Shown here piece by piece: positions 1-5,818 of a stretch of 24,297 nucleotides of DNA. The stretch is from assembly GCA_018816485.1 (NCBI GenBank), contig JAHIVL010000070.1, positions 1 to 24,297 on the forward strand, in the 5' to 3' direction. The notes beneath the pieces are model-generated. The model did not search any database, was not told where the DNA came from, and worked only from the letters and a program-made list of their open reading frames with translations. A program made the translations under genes and the position numbers. Origin of the DNA: Patescibacteria group bacterium. GTDB taxonomy: Bacteria > Patescibacteriota > Microgenomatia > UBA1400 > PJMF01. How positions within the stretch are numbered: the first letter of the stretch is position 1; each line of letters opens with the position of its first letter.

Positions 1-852
1 AGCTACATTGCTTCCAACTAAATTTTTAGCCACATGACTTTTAACTAAATCTTTTGCATTAACATCAAAAATATCAGCAAGAATTTCTTTTGAAAGAAAA
101 GCTTCAAGCTCTACATTAAAACCCCTGCCAAACATTCTATTGAGAACTGAATCTTTTTTATCGGTACAGACATTTCCTGACAAAGAAAGTAATTTTACTT
201 TTTTGTGATCTTTCTTAACTTTATTCCAGGCAAATTTGAGAGCAATTGTCACCATATTCATACCCATAGCTTCATCTGTATCAAAACTAAATCTTAAATA
301 AACGTGTCTACCTCTTATAAATGATTGGTAAGTTAAAAATTTTAGGTGTTTGCTTGTACTTTCGCAATAACTTGCAAATATCTTGATGTTGTTTTTTATC
401 CAGTCAACAAACTCATAAGCTTCAAGCGTACTTTCACATTCAAAAACCAATGCTCGAGCCATACCTACTTTATTTATTACAACAGAAAGATTGTTGGCCA
501 GAGTAAGAGCTTTGCAACCTCTGTTGATTGAAGCAATTAAGGCACCTTCAGTTGTTGCTAAAGGAATAAAAATATCGTCAACTGACACAACCTCATCATC
601 TTTATTAATATTTTTACTAACATTAAGAAAGTTTTTTACTTTAACTGGCCCAACCAATCCAACTGGTATTTCAATACTCCCAATCATGTTTTCACAGTTG
701 CTAGTTCCTGCTTTCTCTACTGGAAAATGGATATCAAAAAGTTCTTGAAAATCTCCAGTCCTAGAACTCTTGACTAGTTTTTGCCTTTTCTTAACTTTCT
801 CAACTTCAGAAAGATTCTCATCTCTGATATACAAACTAAATTTATGAGCCAT
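1..852 (-). CDS. hmgA: Hydroxymethylglutaryl-CoA reductase, class I (partial, C-terminus outside window)
   Basis: HMG-CoA reductase makes mevalonate from HMG-CoA with two NADPH, the committed step of the mevalonate route to isoprenoids. My own minus-strand translation gives 284 residues from the ATG at 852, open to the window edge. Family motifs are clear: 'ENMIGSIEIPVGLVGPV' (residues 54-70), 'ATTEGALIASINRGCKA' (99-115) with the catalytic Glu102, 'DEAMGMNM' (193-200) in the NADPH-binding part, and 'GNVCTDKK' (226-233) with the catalytic Lys. The reading stops inside the 'NLVGS' motif, so the catalytic Asp and His of the C-terminal part lie outside. There is no membrane anchor, as in soluble archaeal and bacterial class I enzymes. 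It lies 29 bases downstream of the IPP isomerase gene and is probably the last visible gene of that operon. Confidence 0.93.
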   Translation of the reverse strand, partial: MAHKFSLYIRDENLSEVEKVKKRQKLVKSSRTGDFQELFDIHFPVEKAGTSNCENMIGSIEIPVGLVGPVKVKNFLNVSKNINKDDEVVSVDDIFIPLATTEGALIASINRGCKALTLANNLSVVINKVGMARALVFECESTLEAYEFVDWIKNNIKIFASYCESTSKHLKFLTYQSFIRGRHVYLRFSFDTDEAMGMNMVTIALKFAWNKVKKDHKKVKLLSLSGNVCTDKKDSVLNRMFGRGFNVELEAFLSKEILADIFDVNAKDLVKSHVAKNLVGSNVA

Positions 853-881
853 AATTACTTAGTCGGGAATTTGATATGAAA

Positions 882-1538
882 TCACGCAAAATTCTTGAGC
901 GCTTTAGAAAGTCTTGGATCCTTGAGCATCATGCAAGTCCAAGGAGCTAGCAACAACTGTTCTTGGTTAATCTTTATCTTACAAGGAGCCGTCTTTTGTT
1001 GAAGTTCTTTCAAGCTCATAAGTAAAGTTTGTTCTGGAGAAACAATTGATGTCATAAAATTAATTTGAGCAACCAAGTCATCGAAATCAACCCAAGCAAC
1101 TCTGCTTACTTCATCCTCATTAAAAATTATTTCCCCGTTGTAACTCCCAACATAAACTTGGTCGAACTCGTGCTCGCCATATTTATCATTACAATATGCT
1201 TTGTAAACAAATTTATAGATTGGCTCAATTTCTCCATCAACTTTTCCATCTATGATGCCAATTTCCTCCCTCAATCTACGTCTAGCACAATCATAATATA
1301 TTTCAGTTGGCCTAACATTTCCACAAATGGCATTTGCCCACCAACCAGCACCAACAATTTTTTTTGCGCTTCTTTCTTGTAACAAAATTTGGCCTTTTTT
1401 ATTTATCAGCCACACAGAAGAAGCCCGGTGGAGTTTCACTGGATGCTCATGAGCTTTTAATTTATCCATTTGTCCAACGGGTTCGTTATCTAGATTAACC
1501 AATAGAACTTCATTATCATGCACCGTCGATATATTCAT
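882..1538 (-). CDS. idi: Isopentenyl-diphosphate delta-isomerase, type I (Nudix fold)
   Basis: This enzyme interconverts isopentenyl and dimethylallyl diphosphate in the cytoplasm. The 218-residue protein has the type I layout: metal-site His30 and His37 ('AHEHPVKLHRASS'), a 'LLQERS' strand, catalytic Cys72 in 'ANAICGN', a Nudix-like helix 'CARRRLREEIGI', and the 'GEHE' pair Glu122/Glu124 that matches the ExE metal and base site. By family alignment the usual 'CGHP' reads 'CGNV', so the third His ligand is Asn74. Residues 150-218 are an extra, less conserved tail. The ATG overlaps the TGA of the upstream gene (ATGA), and 'AGGA' lies about 9 bases upstream, which supports translational coupling. 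HMG-CoA reductase follows, so the pair belongs to one mevalonate-dependent isoprenoid pathway. Confidence 0.9.
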   Translation of the reverse strand: MNISTVHDNEVLLVNLDNEPVGQMDKLKAHEHPVKLHRASSVWLINKKGQILLQERSAKKIVGAGWWANAICGNVRPTEIYYDCARRRLREEIGIIDGKVDGEIEPIYKFVYKAYCNDKYGEHEFDQVYVGSYNGEIIFNEDEVSRVAWVDFDDLVAQINFMTSIVSPEQTLLMSLKELQQKTAPCKIKINQEQLLLAPWTCMMLKDPRLSKALKNFA

Positions 1539-1885
1539 AATTTATTCCTATAAGCTGAATTAAATCTGATTAATAGGTAAAATAATAATAATTGCCAATA
1601 AATACAGTAAAAAGCAATTGCGTTGGATACAAAATCAAGCCAATCACAACTAAAAACCATGCCACTTAATTCCGAACAAGAAAAAACAAATCTCACCAGC
1701 GGAACAACGGCAATTTTCCACAATAAAGTTGTTGACATTAAAACTAAGCTTGGCAACAGTGACATCCAAATAAAAACCTTCTCCCTTACCAAAGCCTGCA
1801 TTGTTTGATAGGGGTGCAAAATCAAACCAACTGAAATTTGTCCCAACGAATAAGTGGCCGACAAAACAACTTTTCTTTTTTTCAT
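1535..1885 (-). CDS. Small conserved-looking membrane protein, function unknown
   Basis: I do not recognise this family. Starting at the ATG at 1885 it has 116 residues, begins 'MKKRKVVLSATYSLGQ', and contains two hydrophobic stretches (about residues 40-70 and 86-110) that would form two to three membrane helices. I prefer this start to the upstream ATG at 1981 because that longer version would overlap the preceding gene by 58 bases. The 1885 start also has an AAGGA ribosome site about 8 bases upstream and leaves a 38-base spacer. Its stop overlaps the idi start by four bases (ATGA). It sits between a sigma factor and idi, so a role in envelope or lipid metabolism is only a guess. Confidence 0.7.
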   Translation of the reverse strand: MKKRKVVLSATYSLGQISVGLILHPYQTMQALVREKVFIWMSLLPSLVLMSTTLLWKIAVVPLVRFVFSCSELSGMVFSCDWLDFVSNAIAFYCIYWQLLLFYLLIRFNSAYRNKL

Positions 1886-1923
1886 ATATGATCCTTGCTT
1901 GGTGGCTAGCCAAGCTTCACCAA

Positions 1924-2118
1924 CTAAAAAATCTCCACCAGTGTTGCTGTGATTAATGCCAAAACCAGCAATGTTTGCCAAGAATATACACCAATAAAAG
2001 AAGTAACCTCATCAAAAAATTCAGGAAAGACTCTCTCCTCATTCAGTTTTTTTTGAGCTCTTGCTTCTTTTTGCAACTCTTTTAAAAAATCATTTTTCAC
2101 CAATGTACTATTTTTCAT
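1924..2118 (-). CDS. 64-residue single-pass membrane protein following sigma factor
   Basis: This is a short protein with a charged, helical N-terminal half (residues 1-38, rich in Lys, Glu and Arg) and one hydrophobic segment at the C-terminus (about 46-62, 'QTLLVLALITATLVEIF'). The start is two bases after the sigma-factor stop, so it is almost certainly translated from the same message. Size, topology (cytoplasmic helical segment plus one membrane span) and position immediately after an ECF-type sigma gene match what is expected of a minimal anti-sigma or membrane-tethering partner. I see no known anti-sigma motif (no HxxxCxxC zinc signature), so this role is inference from context. Otherwise it is a hypothetical membrane protein. 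Confidence 0.7.
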   Translation of the reverse strand: MKNSTLVKNDFLKELQKEARAQKKLNEERVFPEFFDEVTSFIGVYSWQTLLVLALITATLVEIF

Positions 2119-2120
2119 AG

Positions 2121-2654
2121 TTACTTTCCCACACCACTAAATGCCCACAAACTTCTAAACTCTTTTCTTGCTCGAAAGAGATCGGATTCCACTGACTTAA
2201 TGCTTTTCTTCATCTCTTTTGCAATGTCTGTAACTTTTTTTCCGTCTACATACTTCAACATCAAAAGCTCGCCATATTGGCTTTTCATTTTTTTTAGAAC
2301 CACTCTCACTTTCTGAGAAATTTCTTCCGAATCATCGACGTCATCTATCATGAGTAGATCAGAAAGATGTGTTGTTCTCAATGCTTTTTTGGCATATTTT
2401 TTTCTAAAGTAATCGGCAACTTCATGCCTGGCAATTGAATTCATCCAAGTCCAAATACTCGATTTGCCTCTAAAAAGGGGAAGATGTCTTAAACAATTTA
2501 AAAAAGTTTGCTGGACTATTTCTTCGGAATCTTGTTCATTGGAAATCTTTCCAATCACTACCATCAACAATCTATTTTTATACGTTTTAAACCAATAACT
2601 TACCGCTCTTGGATCGCCTTGTTTAAGTTTAGTTAATAGTATTTTTTCTTCCAT
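2121..2654 (-). CDS. RNA polymerase sigma-70 family (ECF-type) sigma factor
   Basis: The protein has 177 residues with region 2 and region 4 only. Region 2 (about 10-85) contains 'SEEIVQQTFLNCLRHLPLF' and the -10-recognition helix 'WTWMNSIARHEVADYFRKK'. Region 4 (about 120-170) contains 'YGELLMLKYVDGKKVTDIA' and the helix-turn-helix with 'SVESDLFRARKEFR'. An acidic linker ('MIDDVDDSEE') joins them. It directs RNA polymerase to a subset of promoters. It is the first gene of a minus-strand operon that continues through two small membrane proteins to idi and HMG-CoA reductase, and it diverges from the first pilin gene with only 22 bases between start codons. Its own -10-like box (TATTAT on the minus strand, 2667-2662) is 7 bases from the ATG, so its mRNA is probably leaderless. 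Confidence 0.9.
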   Translation of the reverse strand: MEEKILLTKLKQGDPRAVSYWFKTYKNRLLMVVIGKISNEQDSEEIVQQTFLNCLRHLPLFRGKSSIWTWMNSIARHEVADYFRKKYAKKALRTTHLSDLLMIDDVDDSEEISQKVRVVLKKMKSQYGELLMLKYVDGKKVTDIAKEMKKSIKSVESDLFRARKEFRSLWAFSGVGK

Positions 2655-2658
2655 ATGC

Positions 2659-2668
2659 TATATAATAA
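2659..2668. promoter_or_regulatory. Shared AT core of two overlapping divergent promoters
   Basis: Read on the plus strand, TATAAT occupies 2661-2666, ten bases before the ATG at 2677. Read on the minus strand, TATTAT occupies 2667-2662, seven bases before the sigma-factor ATG at 2654. The two -10 boxes overlap almost completely, so polymerase can use the site in only one direction at a time. No convincing -35 is seen on either side. Promoter activity is inferred from sequence only. Confidence 0.6.
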
Positions 2669-2676
2669 CATTGCAT

Positions 2677-3054
2677 ATGTCTTTTAAGTTAATTTCAACC
2701 GTTTTTGCAGAAGAAAATCCATGTGGTGCAGGAGAGGGTGGTGGAATTGATCTAGGAAATTGTCTTAAACTAAGTGACAGTGCTAAAATAAGCGAAGTCT
2801 ATAATACTCCGTCTGCTTTAGTTGATATTATCATTAAAAATATGTTTCCTATTTCCGGAGTAATTATATTTGTAATGCTTTTTCTTGCGGGCTATAAATT
2901 TATTACCAAAGGTAAAGATGGTATGGAAGAGGCAAAAAAAATTGTCACTACAACTTTAATTGGATTTTTAGTAATGTTTTCTGCTTTCTGGATTGTTCAA
3001 ATCATTTCTTTATTAACCGGAATAAATATACCTGGAATAGCTGTGGGTAACTAA
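2677..3054 (+). CDS. T4SS pilin-like (VirB2/TrbC-type) protein, pilin 1
   Basis: This is a small protein of about 125 residues with the two-helix pilin plan. A short N-terminus leads to an outside segment with two cysteines ('ENPCGAGEGG' and 'GNCLKLSD'), helix 1 ('VIIFVMLFLAGYKFI'), a charged cytoplasmic loop ('TKGKDGMEEAKK'), then helix 2 ('TLIGFLVMFSAFWIVQIIS'). This matches VirB2-like T4SS pilins, which polymerise at the cell surface. I chose the ATG at 2677; an in-frame TTG at 2671 would add only two residues. The -10 box ends at 2666, so the message is probably leaderless. The leader before the candidate cleavage site 'STVFA|EE' is only 11 residues, unusually short. It is the first of a row of pilin paralogues, two bases before the next. 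Confidence 0.8.
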   Translation: MSFKLISTVFAEENPCGAGEGGGIDLGNCLKLSDSAKISEVYNTPSALVDIIIKNMFPISGVIIFVMLFLAGYKFITKGKDGMEEAKKIVTTTLIGFLVMFSAFWIVQIISLLTGINIPGIAVGN

Positions 3055-3056
3055 TT

Positions 3057-3458
3057 ATGAATAATTTTCATTTAATTAAACCTGTGTTTGCTGGAGAATT
3101 TGATGAGTTAATCGGCACTATAGGAGCTCCAGCTGGTGTAGGTGCAATGAATAGGGAAGCTGGAGGGAGTATTCGCAGTATCGGAATACTGCTCTTAGTT
3201 TCAAAGCTTTTGCAAGTTGTAACTGTTATCGCCAGTGTTTGGGTTACAGTAAACGTTATCTATGCAGCCTACGTATATTTAAGCGGTGGTGGAAAATCTG
3301 AAAATCATCAGAAAGTTAACAGCATTCTAACAATGAGCATTACTGGCTTAATAATTATCGTTAGTGCTTATACTTTTGCAGGATTGATTGGGCTATTATT
3401 TTTTGGCGATGCAAGTTACATCATTAATCCAATAATTACACCAGTTGGAGGATCATAA
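3057..3458 (+). CDS. T4SS pilin-like protein, pilin 2
   Basis: The 133-residue protein has two hydrophobic helices (about residues 43-76 and 89-115) separated by the loop 'LSGGGKSENHQKV', the same plan as its neighbours. An in-frame TAA at 3048-3050 lies directly upstream of the ATG, so the start cannot be moved upstream. The N-terminus 'MNNFHLIKPVFAGEF' is therefore genuine and contains a signal-peptidase-like site (PVFA|GE) after only 12 residues. Loop and tail ('FFGDASYIINP') are closest to pilin 3 ('FFKDPTFLLNP'), which suggests a local duplication. The gaps to both neighbours are two bases, so it is part of one message. No cysteine is present. Confidence 0.8.
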   Translation: MNNFHLIKPVFAGEFDELIGTIGAPAGVGAMNREAGGSIRSIGILLLVSKLLQVVTVIASVWVTVNVIYAAYVYLSGGGKSENHQKVNSILTMSITGLIIIVSAYTFAGLIGLLFFGDASYIINPIITPVGGS

Positions 3459-3460
3459 GT

Positions 3461-3979
3461 ATGTTTAGTTTTTTTAAACAAAAAAGAATGTTACCTTTAG
3501 CTATATTTTTAGCTTTGGTTATAGCATTTTCTATATTTTTCCAACCGCATTTTGTTTTTGCAGGAGCGCCTTGCAGTGGTGGAGAAGCATGTTATGACAA
3601 TAAAAAGTGTATTGATGGTGTCTGGACTACTGAAGATTGTGGATCGGCTGTCATAGGCGGAGTTACAGCTCCAGAAGCTGTTGCCAATATGAATCTAACT
3701 TCTGGCATTGGTCTACTTACTTTTTTCTCTAAAGTTCTTAATTTTGGAGCAATAGTTGGTGGAATTATTGTAGTCGGGAATTTTGTTGGAGCTGGGCTAA
3801 TGTATATCACTGGAGCCGGAAATGCGGATACTCACACTAAAGTTAAGGATAAAATTACCTACAGTGTTATAGGTATGATAATAATTGTTTCTGCCTACAC
3901 AATTGTAGGGCTAATGGGACTCATATTTTTCAAAGACCCAACCTTTTTACTTAACCCTCGGCTACACGGGGTACTTTAG
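3461..3979 (+). CDS. T4SS pilin-like protein with Cys-rich N-terminal domain, pilin 3
   Basis: The 172-residue protein has a full-length signal peptide (residues 1-35, ending near 'PHFVFA|GA'). A compact extracellular segment follows with four cysteines in about 20 residues, spacing C-x5-C-x5-C-x9-C. The pilin module comes next: helix 1 around 'FGAIVGGIIVVGNFVGAGL', loop 'TGAGNADTHTKVKDK', helix 2 'SVIGMIIIVSAYTIVGLMG'. A strong ribosome site GGAGGAT (3447-3453) lies 8 bases before the ATG, inside the 3' end of pilin 2. The Cys-rich head is absent from the other pilins and would be exposed outside the cell, so this may be a minor, tip or adhesin-like subunit. That role is inference. Confidence 0.78.
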   Translation: MFSFFKQKRMLPLAIFLALVIAFSIFFQPHFVFAGAPCSGGEACYDNKKCIDGVWTTEDCGSAVIGGVTAPEAVANMNLTSGIGLLTFFSKVLNFGAIVGGIIVVGNFVGAGLMYITGAGNADTHTKVKDKITYSVIGMIIIVSAYTIVGLMGLIFFKDPTFLLNPRLHGVL

Positions 3980-3981
3980 TA

Positions 3982-3987
3982 TATAAT
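3982..3987 (+). promoter_or_regulatory. Possible internal -10 box upstream of pilin 4
   Basis: A perfect TATAAT lies immediately after the pilin 3 stop and 31 bases before the pilin 4 start. The intervening leader is almost pure A and T with no Shine-Dalgarno site. No -35 is visible. In DNA this AT-rich the match could be chance, so this is only a candidate for a second start within the pilin operon. Confidence 0.3.
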
Positions 3988-4018
3988 AAAAATTAGTTAA
4001 AAAAATAAAAAAAAAATT

Positions 4019-4402
4019 ATGTTTTTACCAACACTAATTGCACAGTTTGGAGATGGAATTACCTCACCTTCCAAGGCATATACCGCAGAAGGAACTACCC
4101 AAGAAGGAGTGCTTGCTAATTTTGATCTCATTATTTCTAATTTTTTGGGCTTGTTTACTATTATTGGGGCATTGATATTCGTTGTTTACTTTTTAATGGC
4201 CGCCATCCAATGGATAACAGCTGGTGGTGATGCTAGCAAACTCACTGAAGCCAGACAGAAAATAGTTCAAGGAATTCTTGGTTTAGTAATTTTAGTAGCT
4301 GCTTATGGAATACTTGGACTAATAGGAACTCTAGTTGGAATTGATATACTCAACCCAATAACTCAACTCGAAAAAATAATTCCTGTGATAGGACCACATT
4401 AA
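4019..4402 (+). CDS. T4SS pilin-like protein, pilin 4
   Basis: The 127-residue protein has two hydrophobic helices around the diagnostic loop 'QWITAGGDASKLTEARQKI', followed by 'QGILGLVILVAAYGILGLIG'. This WITAGGD/AR-x-KI signature is shared with pilins 5 and 6 and fits the VirB2-like T4SS pilin family seen in CPR genomes. An in-frame TAA at 3998-4000 rules out a long upstream extension, so the N-terminus 'MFLPTLIAQFGDG' is another very short leader, with a possible cleavage after 'LIA'. The stop TAA overlaps the ATG of pilin 5 by one base, so the two are coupled. The leader RNA is A-rich and lacks a recognisable ribosome site. Confidence 0.82.
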   Translation: MFLPTLIAQFGDGITSPSKAYTAEGTTQEGVLANFDLIISNFLGLFTIIGALIFVVYFLMAAIQWITAGGDASKLTEARQKIVQGILGLVILVAAYGILGLIGTLVGIDILNPITQLEKIIPVIGPH

Positions 4403-5229
4403 TGAAAACTTTTAAATCTTTCTTATTGGGAGGAGCAAGCTTTTTAAGCTGTATGGCAACTAAAGCTACTGCCTTTACTAATCCGGTTATAACCGGGGAT
4501 CTAGGTGGAAACAGTGTTGGAGGCGTTGACGCTGCTACAAGTGGAGCAACCTTTGTAAGTTATTTTGTATCAGTATGGCAAGGCTTTATTGTTATCGGCG
4601 CTATTATGGTCTTAGTTTATTTCCTTTGGGGTGGAATGGAATGGATTACTGCTGGAGCAGACACAGCCATCGTTGAAAAAGCTAGAAATAGAATTACTCA
4701 AGCAATGATTGGCTTGTTAATTCTGGTTAGCTCGTTTGTAATTATTGAATTTATAAGTCATCTTTTCTTTGGAGATGAATTCTCGATTTTGAATCTTGAA
4801 TTTATTGCCCCTGCTCCTCCAGATGAAGAAATTTTAGAAGCTGCGAATGCGATTGAAGAATATAATTTTTTTGCTCCTCCTGTAGCATATGCAGTTGAAT
4901 TAAACATTGGAGATACAGCAAAAACTCAAAGTATTCCAGGAACCGCAGATTACGACTCATCAGATAGCGAGGCAGGATTTGGAAAACTTATTGGAAAAGT
5001 TTTAAACATTGTACTCGTCATCAGCGCAATCATGGTTTTGATGTACCTGCTTTGGGGTGGAATTGAATGGATTACTGCTGGTGGTGACGCCACTAAAGTA
5101 GCTGCTGCTCGAACCAAAATCACTCAATCAATAACAGGATTGATTGTTTTGGCTGCATCAGTTGCCTTGTTTGTGATGATCCAAAATTTCCTCGGTCTTG
5201 AAGTTTTATCTTTTACTTTTGGAGCATAA
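4402..5229 (+). CDS. Tandem double T4SS pilin, pilin 5
   Basis: The 275-residue protein contains two complete pilin modules in one chain. After a signal peptide (residues 1-24, 'ATKATA|FTN'), module A (about 50-128) has 'WGGMEWITAGADTAIVEKAR' and module B (about 190-270) has 'WGGIEWITAGGDATKVAAAR'. The roughly 60-residue linker is acidic, then hydrophobic, and contains 'APPVAYA|VEL' (158-164), a signal-peptidase-like site. The linker falls on the same outer side as the N-termini, so processing there could release two separate pilins. Alternatively the protein remains a covalent dimer. DNA around the two WITAG motifs is also very similar, supporting tandem duplication. It overlaps pilin 4 by one base and is followed by the promoter of pilin 6. 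Confidence 0.82.
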   Translation: MKTFKSFLLGGASFLSCMATKATAFTNPVITGDLGGNSVGGVDAATSGATFVSYFVSVWQGFIVIGAIMVLVYFLWGGMEWITAGADTAIVEKARNRITQAMIGLLILVSSFVIIEFISHLFFGDEFSILNLEFIAPAPPDEEILEAANAIEEYNFFAPPVAYAVELNIGDTAKTQSIPGTADYDSSDSEAGFGKLIGKVLNIVLVISAIMVLMYLLWGGIEWITAGGDATKVAAARTKITQSITGLIVLAASVALFVMIQNFLGLEVLSFTFGA

Positions 5230-5250
5230 AAACCATTGTTAAAAATAAAC

Positions 5251-5280
5251 TTGACTATTTTTCCCAAAAACAGGTATAAT
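5251..5280 (+). promoter_or_regulatory. Strong sigma-70-type promoter for pilin 6
   Basis: TTGACT (5251-5256) and a perfect TATAAT (5275-5280) are separated by 18 bases, the only complete -35/-10 pair I find in the window. Transcription would start near 5287, giving a leader of about 40 bases that ends in a good ribosome site, AAGGAG (5319-5324), three bases before the ATG. The gene it serves is closed by a strong terminator. Confidence 0.8.
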
Positions 5281-5327
5281 TAGTCATTCAGCTAAAAAAC
5301 TGATATATAAAAGTAATTAAGGAGACT

Positions 5328-5696
5328 ATGAAAAAAAGAATTAAAAACCTAGCTGTCACAACAGCTGCTTTGGCAGTATCAAGTAGCAGAGTCTTAGCAG
5401 CTACCACAGTTACAGCTCCACCAGCATTTTTTACTGATATAGGATCTCTAATTGAAAAAGCATTAAACTTTGTTTTGATTTTAGGCGCATTATTAGTTTT
5501 CATGTATCTCATTTGGGGTGGAATTGAGTGGATTACCTCTGGCGGAGATAAGGGAAAAACAGAATCTGCACGTAATAAAATTACTGCTGCTGTTGTCGGG
5601 CTAATCGTTGTCGCATCAGCATGGGCCGTCCTAATGTTAGTACTAGGATTCTTAGACACAGACTTAGATGAATTGTTCACAAACGCAGGAGTTTAA
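5328..5696 (+). CDS. Probable major T4SS pilin, pilin 6
   Basis: The 122-residue protein has a clear signal peptide (residues 1-24, 'SSRVLA|ATT'), a short extracellular N-terminus, helix 1 ('ALNFVLILGALLVFMYLIWGG'), the loop 'EWITSGGDKGKTESARNKI', and helix 2 ('AAVVGLIVVASAWAVLMLVLG'). It is closest to module B of pilin 5. It is the only gene here flanked by a full consensus promoter (5251-5280), a Shine-Dalgarno site AAGGAG directly before the ATG, and a GC-rich intrinsic terminator (5721-5747). This makes it a single-gene, likely highly expressed unit, as expected for the bulk subunit of a filament. The major-subunit role is inferred from these signals; pilin-family membership is from motifs and topology. 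Confidence 0.85.
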   Translation: MKKRIKNLAVTTAALAVSSSRVLAATTVTAPPAFFTDIGSLIEKALNFVLILGALLVFMYLIWGGIEWITSGGDKGKTESARNKITAAVVGLIVVASAWAVLMLVLGFLDTDLDELFTNAGV

Positions 5697-5720
5697 TAAC
5701 AGATATTGAATTTGAATTTA

Positions 5721-5747
5721 AACCCCCGCTCTTGAGCGGGGGTTTTT
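5721..5747 (+). terminator. Intrinsic terminator after pilin 6
   Basis: A perfect 10-bp stem, AACCCCCGCT / AGCGGGGGTT, closes on a CTTG tetraloop (5731-5734), and five T follow from 5743. In a very AT-rich setting this GC block stands out. It lies 25 bases after the pilin 6 stop and is the clearest terminator in the window. Confidence 0.93.
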
Positions 5748-5784
5748 GGTTATAAAACCATCAGCAGACTAATAATTAAATTCC

Positions 5785-5793
5785 TGATATAAT
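5785..5793 (+). promoter_or_regulatory. Extended -10 promoter for pilin 7
   Basis: TGATATAAT is an extended -10 element (TGn plus TATAAT, hexamer 5788-5793) 25 bases before the pilin 7 start. It follows the terminator of pilin 6, so pilin 7 needs its own promoter. No -35 or Shine-Dalgarno site is visible. Confidence 0.6.
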
Positions 5794-5818
5794 TCACATA
5801 TTCGCTAAAAACAGTTTT

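Noticed and set aside
346..748. Two plus-strand reading frames at the left end
   Set aside because: They lie antisense to the HMG-CoA reductase gene, whose motifs are unmistakable.
1886..1981. N-terminal extension of the small membrane protein from an ATG at 1981
   Set aside because: It would overlap the preceding gene by 58 bases and reads as non-hydrophobic filler, while the ATG at 1885 has a ribosome site.
4402..4460. Lipobox in the pilin 5 signal peptide ('SFLSC')
   Set aside because: Positions -3 and -2 are Phe and Leu, which fits the lipobox poorly, and a normal AxA site follows at 'ATKATA'.
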